A stretch of DNA of 37,716 nucleotides from Streptomyces europaeiscabiei (GTDB lineage Bacteria; Actinomycetota; Actinomycetes; Streptomycetales; Streptomycetaceae): NCBI RefSeq assembly GCF_001550375.1, contig NZ_LRTR01000867.1, positions 1-37,716 of the forward strand. Direction: 5' to 3'. The notes under the pieces were generated by a model. The model had not been told where the DNA came from. It worked only from the letters and a program-made list of their open reading frames with translations, and did no database searches. This document shows, piece by piece, positions 15,094-23,394 of this stretch. Made by a program: the position numbers and the translations under genes. Every line of letters starts with the position of its first letter. The stretch's first letter is position 1.

Positions 15094-16071
15094 TCAGGAG
15101 GACTGCGCGGTCTGGTACAGGTTCTGCGCGTCGGTGCCGAAGTACGGCCCGTACATCCGGTTCGGCAGGAAGTTGTACTTGAAGCTGTTCACCGAGGACA
15201 GCAGGCCGGTGCCCGTGGACTCGTTGAACTGGGTGAACCAGGGGCCGCCACTGGAGCCGCCGGTCATGTTGCAGTTCATACCGTGGTCGTTGGAGAGCAG
15301 GAAGTCACGGTTGGTGGTGCCGCTGCAGTAGATGAACTTCTCCCCGTCGTACGGGGAGGCGGCGGGGAACCCGAAGGCGTACATCGCCTGGTTGTAGCCG
15401 GTGTTGAAGGCCAGACCCTGCCCGCCGACGACGTCCGTCAACAGCCTCCCGTCCAGCGGGGCGACGACGGCCGCGCCGACGTCGTAGTTGATGTCCTCGC
15501 TCGCGGTCCACTGCGGCGTGGACAGCGTCTTCGTGGCACTCCACCTGCCGTACGGGGCCTGTCCGTCGTGGTAGCCGGGTACGAAGACCCAGTTGGCGTG
15601 CCAGGCGCCCTCCAGCTTCACGCAGTGCCCGGCGGTGACGACGGTGCTCTTGTTGGCGCTGGTGACCGCATTGCCGGAACATGAGGCCGTACGTCCCTGA
15701 TAGGTGAAGAACACCCGTCCGGCCGTGGACACCACAGCCCCGCCACCGGTCCAGGGCCCACCGCTGTTGGGAAAGGCCAGCGCTTCTACATCGCTCAGGG
15801 CGCCCGGGAGGGTCGGGGCGATGGTCCTCTCCTTGCCCTTGGCGAGCGAGGGTGCCTTCACCTGGGCGCGGTCCACGGGCAGCAGATCCAGCGGAGCGGC
15901 CCGACGCATCCGCTCCGCGGTCCAGAACGAGGCGTGGTCCGGCGTGGCCGTGGCCGCCCCGGCAGGCGATGCGAACACGCCGGAGCCGAGCAATGCGGCG
16001 GCGCCGAGCAGGGCGGCGAGGACGGAGCGGGACTTGCGGAGGGGGCGGGACACGCGGCGTATGTCTCTCAC
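15094..16071 (-). CDS. Secreted trypsin-like serine protease
   Basis: 325 aa from GTG 16071, fixed by AAGGAG five bases upstream. A basic start (RDIRRVSRPLRKSR) and a hydrophobic core (VLAALLGAAALLGSGVF) lead to a signal cleavage site after ASPAGA near residue 39. A pro-region follows, then the chymotrypsin-fold triad: His in TAGHCV, Asp in INYDVGAAVV, Ser in MTGGSSGGPW. Cysteines in the TASCSG and GHCV segments should form the usual disulphide, and a second pair lies in IYCSG and MNCNM. Such V8/trypsin-like extracellular proteases are common in Streptomyces and probably degrade protein outside the cell. Specificity cannot be read safely. Monocistronic. Confidence 0.9.
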   Translation of the reverse strand: MRDIRRVSRPLRKSRSVLAALLGAAALLGSGVFASPAGAATATPDHASFWTAERMRRAAPLDLLPVDRAQVKAPSLAKGKERTIAPTLPGALSDVEALAFPNSGGPWTGGGAVVSTAGRVFFTYQGRTASCSGNAVTSANKSTVVTAGHCVKLEGAWHANWVFVPGYHDGQAPYGRWSATKTLSTPQWTASEDINYDVGAAVVAPLDGRLLTDVVGGQGLAFNTGYNQAMYAFGFPAASPYDGEKFIYCSGTTNRDFLLSNDHGMNCNMTGGSSGGPWFTQFNESTGTGLLSSVNSFKYNFLPNRMYGPYFGTDAQNLYQTAQSS

Positions 16072-16209
16072 GCGTACTCCTTCTGCGGTGGGGGGTGAGG
16101 ACGAACTCGCGCAACGCAGAGTGCCAGCCCACCCTGAAATTCGACAGGTGCACGTCATGATGGGCGCGAAATCAACCCTTCCTGCACACGGCGGGTGCGC
16201 ACCAGGGCG

Positions 16210-16650
16210 TCGGCCGACTCAGCGACCGTGTCGGGCCCGGCGACCCGGGCCCGGCTCAAGTTCCTCGGCTTGCGCACGAGCTGGCGCGGTTCGGCCGAGA
16301 TCCTCTCCCGTCCTTGCCCAGGTCCAACACGGCGAACAGGTGACGGACCCCGTGCGGTCGCCTGTAGGTCGCCAGCCGCCGGGGAATGGGGCTCCCGGTG
16401 GGGACCCATGTGCCGTTTGCCGCGCTCGGCCCACTGCCGCCCGGGGTGGGGCTGGAGGTTGAGCGGGCCGAACCCGTCCAGGAAGAAGGCGACTTCGGGC
16501 TCGCCCATCTCGGGTATGACCTCGCCGTCGGCGATCGCGGAGACGTGCTCGACACGGGCCCTCTTGGCCGCACAGTCCGGGGCGCGGGAGGTCTTCCAGG
16601 TCTTCATGCGTTGAACGACGCGCCCTCCTCGCGGAGCAGGATGCGCAGGC
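16210..16650 (-). pseudogene. IS630-family transposase fragment, frameshifted
   Basis: On the minus strand MKTWKTSRAPDCAAKRARVE leads to IADGEVIPEMGEPEVAFFLD and GFGPLNLQPHPGRQWAERG, the central block of actinobacterial IS630-type transposases, in which the aspartate of FFLDGFG (usually MDEFG) begins the DDE catalytic set. The continuation ATYRRPHGVRHLFAVLDLGK is found only in another frame, so a frameshift lies near 16360. The N-terminal helix-turn-helix part and the final catalytic residues are missing. Dead remnant between the protease and the acetyltransferase. Confidence 0.75.
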
Positions 16651-16723
16651 CCTCGTGCAGACCGGCATCCGCGCGGCGCGGCGCGTCACGTCGGTCACGT
16701 CACGGGTAGAGGTTCTCGCGGCA

Positions 16724-17272
16724 CTATGCGCCGGGGTCGCGGAGGCCGACTGCGTCGTGCCGCCAGAACGGCTCTGCGTAGACCAGTGTCCCTGTCATCC
16801 ATGGCTCGTACTCCGGGAGCCTGAGGGCCTGGAACGCGCCATCCGGAATGCGCAGGGATGGTTTTCGGAAGCCCTGCCCGTCACCGGGCTCGAAGCCGAA
16901 GCGGGAGTAGTAGCCCGGATCGCCCTCCAGGAAGACCAGGGGGACGGCTCGCTCAGCGAGGGTCTTCAGCCCGTGTCGGACCAGGGCCGAGCCGATACCG
17001 CGCTTGTGATGCTCCGGCATGACGGCCAACGGACTGAGCACATGCACCTCGACCAGTCGCCGAGGGGCATCGAGCAGACTGCGGGTGAACATGATGTGCC
17101 CGACGATCTGCCCATCGAGCTCAGCGACCAGTGAGAGACCGTCCGCGGGCGTGATCGTGCCCCGCAGGGTATCGACCAGGTCGGCCACGACAAGGCCGTG
17201 GTCACCGAACGCCCGCAGGTGGATGTCCCGCACGGACTCTCTGTCGCTCGGAAGTTCTTCGCGAAGATCCAT
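16724..17272 (-). CDS. GNAT-family N-acetyltransferase
   Basis: 182 aa from ATG 17272 (an AGG lies just upstream); the open frame extends further but that part is non-coding in style. It shows the YhbS-like order: ELPSDRESVRDIHLRAFGDH, then SLVAELDGQIVGHIMFT, VHVLSPLAVMPEHHKRGIGS (acetyl-CoA pyrophosphate loop HKRGIGSAL), VPLVFLEGDPGYYSRFGFEP and the typical ALRLPEYEPWMTGTLVY ending. Cytoplasmic; the amine substrate is unknown. No operon partner. Confidence 0.88.
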   Translation of the reverse strand: MDLREELPSDRESVRDIHLRAFGDHGLVVADLVDTLRGTITPADGLSLVAELDGQIVGHIMFTRSLLDAPRRLVEVHVLSPLAVMPEHHKRGIGSALVRHGLKTLAERAVPLVFLEGDPGYYSRFGFEPGDGQGFRKPSLRIPDGAFQALRLPEYEPWMTGTLVYAEPFWRHDAVGLRDPGA

Positions 17273-18169
17273 GACCTGAGGGTAAGGACCCGTCCCAGTC
17301 ACTCGCACACGGTTTTGAAGCTCGAAGGATGCGCGGGGAGTGACACCGAGTCGCACAGCGCATACAGCGTCCGAACGGCGCGTCACATGACCACAGGGCA
17401 AAGGCTCTCTGATGCGGCACTGGTCGGGCCGTCCACCGGTGTGACCCCGGCGGCAGCTGATGGACGGCGTACGGTGACGCGCTCGGACTGGTGCCCCGGC
17501 GGGATGGCCGGATCGTACGGGCCCTGGGACCGGGTCCATGACCTGTTCCGGCGTCGGCAGTGTTATGGCACCCGGGCCCGGCTCGTCATCCGGCTCCAGG
17601 CCGAGGCGGACGCGAGGAGCGTGATCACCTGAGGAATGTGAACGTCGACTCGACCATCCGTCGGGCCCACCAGCGCGCAGCCGGGCCGCGAGAAGGTGGA
17701 CCTTCGGAAGGAGCCGCCAGGCGGCACTTGCCGCGGCGAGGCCCGCGTACAGGGCGAGGCCGCCGGGGTTCGGGCGAGCAGGTCCATGCTGCGGCCGATG
17801 ACGTAGGCCGGGCCCCGTCGAATCGGGACCCACCCGGGGAAGCGATGAGCCGAGCTCCGCAGGTGGCTCGAATGCCCTGCCGGATTCCGGTCCGGTTTCC
17901 TGATCCGGCTGGGAAACGGGCAGCATACGGGCACGCCCGGCAGGCCGGCGGGCAGCGGACCCTTCCGCCCGGAACCCTTCAACCGCATTGTCCAGGGTCT
18001 TCGACTTTCGGAAAACGGGCACATTCGGTCATGAAGTGCTCTACGAGGAACCTGGTCAGCAGCGCGGTCGCCTTGTAGAAATTGCCTCAGGAGCCCGAAC
18101 GGGCAGGGTTTCCGGAACAGCCGACGCCGGCTGGCAGAGCATGCGGAGCCGTGAAACGGAGGTGTCGCC
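17273..18169. other. 900-base decayed region upstream of the sugar regulator
   Basis: No intact gene. On the minus strand between about 17900 and 17600, two frames together read like an eroded membrane protein: GGLALYAGLAAASAAWRLLP and KVHLLAARLRAGGPDG in one frame, DVHIPQVITLLASASA in another. Around 18080-17980 a minus-strand frame reads NFYKATALLTRFLVEHFMTE and soon stops. Neither is identifiable. A small palindrome, GCCCG-AA-CGGGC (18093-18104), lies upstream of the DeoR gene and could be an operator. Confidence 0.35.
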
Positions 18170-18931
18170 GTGGACGCCGCTGAGCGCAGACGTGGAATCC
18201 TCGAAACGGCACGCCGTACCGGATCCGTGGATGTCGGAAAGCTCGCCGCCGACCTCGGGGTCTCCAAGGAGACCGTGAGGCGCGATCTGACCGTGTTGGA
18301 GGAGCACGGGCTGGTCCGGCGCACCCATGGCGGCGCCCATCCCGTGGAGAGCGCGGGCTTCGAGACCACGCTCGCCTTCCGCACCACCATGCACGTCCCC
18401 GAGAAGTCCAGGATCGCGGCTGCGGCGGCCGGACTGCTCGGGGACGCCGAAACCATCTACATCGACGAGGGGTACACCCCGCAGCTCATCGCCGCCGCGC
18501 TTCCCCGCGACCGACCACTGACCGTGGTCACCTCCTCGCTGGCCACCGCAGGCGACCTGGCTGCCGCCGAGAACATCACCGTGCTGCTGCTCGGCGGCCG
18601 GGTGCGCGGCGGGACACTGGCCACGGTCGACCACTGGGCGACCACCATGCTGTCCGGCTTCGTCATCGACCTGGCGTACGTCGGCGCGAACGGCATCTCC
18701 CGCGAGTACGGACTCACCACCCCCGATCCCGCCGTCAGCGAAGTCAAGGCCCAGGTCATGCGGGTCGCCAGACGCCGGATATTTTCAGGCGTCCACACCA
18801 AGTTCGGCGCCGTGAGCTTCTGCCGATTCGCGAATGTCACGGATTTCGAGGCCGTCGTCACCGACACGGGACTGCCCTCCGCAGAGGCTCACCGTTACTC
18901 ACTGCTGGGTCCCCAGGTCATCCAGGCCTGA
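18170..18931 (+). CDS. DeoR/GlpR-family transcriptional regulator
   Basis: 253 aa from GTG 18170, with GGAGG seven bases upstream. The N-terminal helix-turn-helix is the DeoR signature: RRRGILETARRTGSVDVGKL, then LGVSKETVRRDLTVLEEHGL followed by RRTHGGA. The C-terminal sugar-isomerase-like sensor domain includes AETIYIDEGYTPQLIAAAL, VVTSSLATA and DLAYVGANGIS. In this family a sugar phosphate releases the repressor. It lies 81 bases before the binding-protein gene on the same strand and most likely controls the polyol/sugar importer. Intact relatives often have DxGTT where this one has DEGYT, so effector binding may differ. Confidence 0.9.
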   Translation: MDAAERRRGILETARRTGSVDVGKLAADLGVSKETVRRDLTVLEEHGLVRRTHGGAHPVESAGFETTLAFRTTMHVPEKSRIAAAAAGLLGDAETIYIDEGYTPQLIAAALPRDRPLTVVTSSLATAGDLAAAENITVLLLGGRVRGGTLATVDHWATTMLSGFVIDLAYVGANGISREYGLTTPDPAVSEVKAQVMRVARRRIFSGVHTKFGAVSFCRFANVTDFEAVVTDTGLPSAEAHRYSLLGPQVIQA

Positions 18932-18955
18932 CCCGCACTCCATCCCCATCACCCA

Positions 18956-18973
18956 CCCCCGCAAGGCCGGGGG
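18956..18973 (+). promoter_or_regulatory. Short GC hairpin between regulator and binding-protein gene
   Basis: CCCCCG (18956-18961) pairs with CGGGGG (18968-18973) over a six-base loop, about 40 bases before the binding-protein ATG. It could partly terminate regulator transcripts or lie in the operon leader. Weak on its own. Confidence 0.3.
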
Positions 18974-19012
18974 CCTGGTTCCTCACGCCCTCGAACACCC
19001 CTGGAGTCAGTC

Positions 19013-20368
19013 ATGCGCACAAGAAGAATCACCCAAGTCCTCGTCACGGCCACGGCCACGGGCTCGCTGCTGGTCGCCTGCAGCGGGGCGGGCGGCTCCT
19101 CGAGCTCCGGCGGTGACGGGGAGAGCATCAATGTGCTGATGGTCGGCAATCCGCAGATGGAGGACATCGCGGAACTGACGAAGAGCACGTTCACCAAGGA
19201 CACCGGCATCAAGGTGAACTTCACGATCCTTCCCGAGAACGAGTTGCGGGACAAGGTCACCCAGGACATCGCCACCCAGGCCGGTCAGTACGACGTCGCC
19301 ACCGTCGGCGCCTACGAGGTGCCCGTCTGGCACGAGAACGGCTGGCTGCACGAACTGGACTCCTACGCCGACAAGGATGCCGCCTTCGACAAGAGTGACC
19401 TGCTGAAGCCGATGGTGCAGTCGCTCTCCGGAGGGGACGGCAAGCTGTACGCCCTGCCGTTCTACGGCGAGTCCTCCTTCCTGATGTACAACAAGGAGGT
19501 CCTGGCGGAGAAGGGCGTCACCATGCCCGAGCGGCCTACCTGGCAACAGGTCGCCGACGCCGCCGCCGAGGTCGACGGCGCCCGCCCGGGGATGAAGGGG
19601 ATCTGCCTACGCGGCCTGCCGGGCTGGGGCGAACTCGGTGCGCCGCTGACGACCATGGTCAACACCTTCGGCGGCACCTGGTTCACCAAGGACTGGAAGG
19701 CGCAGGTCAACAGCGCCAAGTTCAAGGAAGCGACGAACTTCTACGTCGACCTGGTGAAGAAGCACGGTGAGGCGGGCGCCCCGCAGGCCGGGTTCACCGA
19801 GTGTCTGAACGCCATGAGCCAGGGCAAGGTCGCGATGTGGTACGACGCGACCAGCGCGGCCGGGTCGCTGGAGGACCCCAAGTCCAGCAAGATCGCCGGC
19901 AAGGTCGGTTACGCCTACGCGCCGGTGGTGGAGACGAAGAGCAGCGGCTGGCTGTGGACGTGGGCGTGGGCCATGCCGAAGACCACGAAGAAGGCCGACG
20001 CGGCCTCGAAGTTCATGCTGTGGGCCTCCAGCAAGAAGTACGAGAAGCTCGTCGGCGAGAAGCTGGGCTGGGCGCGGGTCCCGGCAGGCAAGCGGGCCAG
20101 CACCTACGAGATCCCCGAGTACAAGAAGGACGCCGCGGCCTTCGGTGACATCACCCTGAAGTCCATCCAGGAGGCCGACCCCACCAACCCGGGCGTCCAG
20201 CCCAGGCCCACGGTGGGCGTCCAGTTCGTGGCCGTCCCGGAGTTCCAGGACCTCGGCACCAAGGTGACCCAGGAGATCTCCGCGGCCATCGCCGGCCAGA
20301 CCAGCGTGGACAAGGCGCTGGACGAAGGCCAGAAGCTCGCCCAGGAAGTCGCCGAGCAGCAGCAGTGA
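19013..20368 (+). CDS. ABC transporter substrate-binding lipoprotein, sugar/polyol type
   Basis: 451 aa. A lipoprotein signal ends in the lipobox LVAC (Cys23), followed by a Gly/Ser-rich tether. The mature protein is a family-1 solute-binding protein: INVLMVGNPQMEDIAELTK, FTKDTGIKVNFTILPENELR, YDVATVGAYEVPVWHENGWL, LYALPFYGESSFLMYNKEVL and the late MWYDATSAAGSL / GWLWTWAWAMPKTTKKADAA. This style is close to sorbitol/mannitol-binding proteins (SmoE-like). It captures substrate outside the membrane for the permeases encoded next. TGGAG precedes the ATG. A strong intercistronic hairpin follows its stop, consistent with higher expression than the permeases. Confidence 0.92.
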   Translation: MRTRRITQVLVTATATGSLLVACSGAGGSSSSGGDGESINVLMVGNPQMEDIAELTKSTFTKDTGIKVNFTILPENELRDKVTQDIATQAGQYDVATVGAYEVPVWHENGWLHELDSYADKDAAFDKSDLLKPMVQSLSGGDGKLYALPFYGESSFLMYNKEVLAEKGVTMPERPTWQQVADAAAEVDGARPGMKGICLRGLPGWGELGAPLTTMVNTFGGTWFTKDWKAQVNSAKFKEATNFYVDLVKKHGEAGAPQAGFTECLNAMSQGKVAMWYDATSAAGSLEDPKSSKIAGKVGYAYAPVVETKSSGWLWTWAWAMPKTTKKADAASKFMLWASSKKYEKLVGEKLGWARVPAGKRASTYEIPEYKKDAAAFGDITLKSIQEADPTNPGVQPRPTVGVQFVAVPEFQDLGTKVTQEISAAIAGQTSVDKALDEGQKLAQEVAEQQQ

Positions 20369-20375
20369 CCCGGAT

Positions 20376-20408
20376 GTGCCCGGCCTGCCTCACCCGTCGG
20401 CCGGGCAC
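20376..20408 (+). promoter_or_regulatory. Intercistronic hairpin between binding protein and permease genes
   Basis: GTGCCCGGCC (20376-20385) and GGCCGGGCAC (20399-20408) form a perfect 10-bp stem with a 13-base loop, seven bases after the binding-protein stop and 40 before the permease ATG. In binding-protein transporter operons such structures often protect the upstream transcript end or cause partial termination, giving more binding protein than permease. Confidence 0.65.
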
Positions 20409-20447
20409 CCGACCGCGACCCGGCCGTCACCGGCCAAGGGAACTCTC

Positions 20448-21407
20448 ATGACCACGCTCATCGACAAATCCAGAACAGCACCACCTCCTGTGCGCCCACA
20501 GGCATCCACCGCCGTCAGCACATGGCGGCGGCGCATCCCGCTGCTGCCGGCGCTGGTCTTCACCGTCGTCGTCACGCAGCTGCCCTTCGTGGCCACGCTG
20601 ATCATCTCCACCTTCCAGTGGAACATCCTCAAGCCGGGCGAGCGGCGCTTCACCGGTCTGTCCAACTACGGGATCGTCTTCACCGATGAACGCCTGCGCG
20701 CCGCGGTGCTCAACACCGTCGTACTCACCGCGTCGGTGGTCGTCATCAGCGTGCTTCTCGGCCTCGGTCTGGCACTGCTGCTCGACCGCAGGTTCCTCGG
20801 CCGGGGTCTGGCGCGCACCCTGCTCATCGCGCCCTTCCTCGTGATGCCGGTCGCGGCGGCGCTCTTGTGGAAGCATGCCGTCTACAACCCCGACTACGGC
20901 CTGCTCAACGGCACCCTCAACGCCGTCCACCAGTTCTTCGGCGCCGACCACGGCCCCACCATCGACTGGGTGTCGAACTTCCCCATGCCGGCCGTCGTGC
21001 TGTCCCTGGTGTGGCAGTGGACACCGTTCATGATGCTGATCCTCCTGGCGGGCCTGCAGGCGCAGCCCGGTGACGTTCTGGAGGCGGCCCGCGTCGACGG
21101 CGCCTCCGCCACGCAGACCTTCCGCCACATCACGCTGCCGCATCTGCGCCAGTACATCGAGCTGGGCGTCCTGCTCGGCACGATCTATGTCGTGCAGACC
21201 TTCGACGCCGTCTACACCATCACCCAGGGCGGCCCCGGCAAGCGGACGACCAACCTGCCCTACGAGATCTACCTGACCATGTTCCGCAAGTACGAGTACG
21301 GCGAAGCAGCGGCCGCCGGTGTCGTCGTCGTCCTCGGCTCCATCGTGATCGCGACCTTCGCGCTGCGCACCATCGCGTCGCTGTTCCGCGAGGAGGTGTC
21401 CCGATGA
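20448..21407 (+). CDS. ABC transporter permease, first subunit (MalF-like)
   Basis: 319 aa from ATG 20448 (AAGGGAACTCTC upstream); the longer frame runs back into the intercistronic hairpin. Six membrane segments begin with IPLLPALVFTVVVTQLPFV. The EAA loop that contacts the ATPase is EAARVDGASATQTFRHITLP, and the last part GGPGKRTTNLPYEIYLTMF is characteristic of carbohydrate-uptake permeases of the SmoF/MalF group. It pairs with the next gene to form the membrane channel. Its stop overlaps the next start (ATGA). Confidence 0.92.
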   Translation: MTTLIDKSRTAPPPVRPQASTAVSTWRRRIPLLPALVFTVVVTQLPFVATLIISTFQWNILKPGERRFTGLSNYGIVFTDERLRAAVLNTVVLTASVVVISVLLGLGLALLLDRRFLGRGLARTLLIAPFLVMPVAAALLWKHAVYNPDYGLLNGTLNAVHQFFGADHGPTIDWVSNFPMPAVVLSLVWQWTPFMMLILLAGLQAQPGDVLEAARVDGASATQTFRHITLPHLRQYIELGVLLGTIYVVQTFDAVYTITQGGPGKRTTNLPYEIYLTMFRKYEYGEAAAAGVVVVLGSIVIATFALRTIASLFREEVSR

Positions 21408-22291
21408 CCACGCACGCGGCAACCCGCGCCCCCGGCGCGAGGCTGAAGAAGCTCCTGCGCCGACGCGACGACCACGGCGGTTCACCGCGCCTGTCGCCGC
21501 TGTGGACGTTCGTCGCCTGGCTGGCCACCCTGGCGTTCTTCGCGCCGGTGGCGTGGATGGTGCTCACCTCCTTCCACCAGGAGGCGGACGCGGCGACCAA
21601 CCCTCCGACCCCCTTCGCCCCCGTCACCTTCGACCAGTACAAGCTGCTGTTCAGCCGGGACATCACCCCCTTCCTCCTCAACTCCGCCATGGCCAGTGTC
21701 ATCTCGACGCTGCTCGTGCTCGCCCTGGCGGTACCGACGGCCTACGCGCTGTCCATCAAGCCGGTCGAGAAGTGGACCGACGTGATGTTCTTCTTCCTGT
21801 CCACCAAGTTCCTCCCGGCCATCGCCGCCCTGCTGCCGGTCTACCTGATCGTCAAAGAGGTCGGGATGCTCGACAACGTGTGGACGCTGATCGTCCTCTA
21901 CACCGCCATGAACCTCCCGATCGCGGTGTGGATGATGCGTTCGTTCCTCGCCGAGGTCCCCAAGGAGATCCTGGAGGCCGCCGAGGTCGACGGCGCCGGC
22001 CTGATCACCGTGCTGTGGCGCGTTGTCGCGCCCGTCGCCATGCCCGGCCTCGCCGCCACCTCGCTGATCTGCTTCATCTTCAGCTGGAACGAGTTCCTTT
22101 TCGCCGTGAACCTCACCGCGACGCAGGCTTCGACCGCGCCGGTCTTCCTCGTCGGCTTCATCACCAACGAGGGCCTCTTCCTGGCCCGGCTCTGCGCCGC
22201 GGCAACGCTGGTCTCCCTGCCCGTCCTCATTGCCGGATTCGCCGCCCAGGACAAACTCGTCCGCGGCCTGTCTCTAGGAGCAGTCAAGTGA
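21404..22291 (+). CDS. ABC transporter permease, second subunit (MalG-like)
   Basis: 295 aa from ATG 21404, coupled by ATGA to the first permease (a GAGGAGGTG ribosome site lies inside that gene). A poorly conserved basic N-terminus is followed by six membrane segments. The EAA loop reads EAAEVDGAGLITVLWRVVAP, and FLPAIAALLPVYLIVKEVGM and FSWNEFLFAVNLT are typical of SmoG/MalG subunits. No ATP-binding subunit is encoded in the operon, so a shared ATPase such as MsiK, known to serve several sugar importers in Streptomyces, is the likely partner (inference). Its stop overlaps the dehydrogenase GTG (GTGA). Confidence 0.92.
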   Translation: MTTHAATRAPGARLKKLLRRRDDHGGSPRLSPLWTFVAWLATLAFFAPVAWMVLTSFHQEADAATNPPTPFAPVTFDQYKLLFSRDITPFLLNSAMASVISTLLVLALAVPTAYALSIKPVEKWTDVMFFFLSTKFLPAIAALLPVYLIVKEVGMLDNVWTLIVLYTAMNLPIAVWMMRSFLAEVPKEILEAAEVDGAGLITVLWRVVAPVAMPGLAATSLICFIFSWNEFLFAVNLTATQASTAPVFLVGFITNEGLFLARLCAAATLVSLPVLIAGFAAQDKLVRGLSLGAVK

Positions 22292-23277
22292 AAGCCGCTG
22301 TCGTCGAAGCTCCCGGAAAGGTCACCGTCACCACGGTGCCCGACCCCACGCCCGGGCCACGCGAGGTCGTGGTCGATGTGGCGGCCTGCGGACTGTGCGG
22401 GACCGATCTGCACATCCTGCAGGGCGAGTTCGCACCCACCCTGCCTGTCGTGCCGGGCCACGAGTTCGCCGGAGAGGTCGCGGGCCTCGGCAGCGAGGTC
22501 ACCGAACTCAAGATCGGCGACCGGGTGGCCGTGGACCCCTCGCTGTACTGCAACGAGTGCCGCTACTGCCGAGTGGGACGCAACAACCTCTGCGACCGGT
22601 GGCAAGCGATCGGCGTGACCCGGGCCGGTGGCGCCGCCGAGTACGCCGTGGCGCCCGTCGCCAACTGCGTACGGCTGCCCGACCACATGGACGTCCAGGA
22701 CGCGGCCCTGATCGAGCCGCTGTCCTGCGCCGTGCGCGGCTACGACGTCCTGCGCAGCCGCCTCGCCTCCCGCGTGCTCGTCTACGGCAGCGGGACGATG
22801 GGCCTGATGATGCTGGAGCTGGCCAAGCGCACCGGCGCCTCCTCGGTCGACGTCGTGGACATCAACCCGGAGCGACTGGCGACGGCCGAGAAGCTGGGCT
22901 GTTCCCAGTCGGCGCTCTCGGCCGACGAGTTGGGGCGGCCGGGTGGCTGGGACGTGGTGATCGACGCGACCGGCAACGCAGCCGCCATCCAGGACGGCCT
23001 GGAGCGAGTCGCCAAGGCCGGCACGTTCCTGCAGTTCGGGGTCTCCGACTACGCTACAACGGCCACCATCTCCCCATACCGCATCTACAACCAGGAGATC
23101 ACCATCACCGGCTCCATGGCGGTACTGCACAGCTTCGAGCGCGCGGCGGAACTGTTCGCCACCGGGGTGCTCGATCCTCAGGTCTTCATCAGCCACCGGA
23201 TGCCGCTGGCGGAGTACCCGCACGCACTGGACCAGTTCGCCGCCGGTCAGGGCCGCAAGATCATCGTGCTGCCCTGA
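22288..23277 (+). CDS. Zinc-dependent polyol/alcohol dehydrogenase
   Basis: 329 aa from GTG 22288, coupled to the permease by a four-base overlap. It is a medium-chain dehydrogenase of the sorbitol/threonine type. Catalytic zinc ligands are Cys37 (CGLCGTD) and His58-Glu59 (VVPGHEFAG); the structural zinc site is complete with Cys88, Cys91, Cys94 and Cys102 (CNECRYC, then NNLC). The NAD-binding fold has VYGSGTMGLM, and VVDINPERL ends with an aspartate that favours NAD over NADP. It probably oxidises the imported polyol to a ketose in the cytoplasm. Intact; it closes the operon, as a strong terminator follows 58 bases on. Confidence 0.92.
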   Translation: MKAAVVEAPGKVTVTTVPDPTPGPREVVVDVAACGLCGTDLHILQGEFAPTLPVVPGHEFAGEVAGLGSEVTELKIGDRVAVDPSLYCNECRYCRVGRNNLCDRWQAIGVTRAGGAAEYAVAPVANCVRLPDHMDVQDAALIEPLSCAVRGYDVLRSRLASRVLVYGSGTMGLMMLELAKRTGASSVDVVDINPERLATAEKLGCSQSALSADELGRPGGWDVVIDATGNAAAIQDGLERVAKAGTFLQFGVSDYATTATISPYRIYNQEITITGSMAVLHSFERAAELFATGVLDPQVFISHRMPLAEYPHALDQFAAGQGRKIIVLP

Positions 23278-23335
23278 CCGCTCGCCGGCACGACCGGCCT
23301 CCCTCTCAGCTTCGCTCTCCGTACCCGGGCCAACT

Positions 23336-23388
23336 GTGCGAACAGCGGTAGGGGCCCCGTCCACCGGGGTTCCTACCGCTGTTCGCAC
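23336..23388 (+). terminator. Strong bipartite terminator of the polyol operon
   Basis: A perfect 17-bp stem, GTGCGAACAGCGGTAGG (23336-23352) with its exact complement at 23372-23388, encloses a second GC stem (CCCCG/CGGGG). No T-run follows, as is common in Streptomyces. The symmetry allows bidirectional termination, which would also protect against the opposing pseudogene. Confidence 0.85.
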
Positions 23389-23394
23389 GTCCCG

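Noticed and set aside
16724..18022. A 432-codon acetyltransferase with a long N-terminal extension
   Set aside because: The acetyltransferase proper starts at ATG 17272; the 250 upstream codons are low-complexity Pro/Arg/Gly sequence without a ribosome site or recognisable domain.
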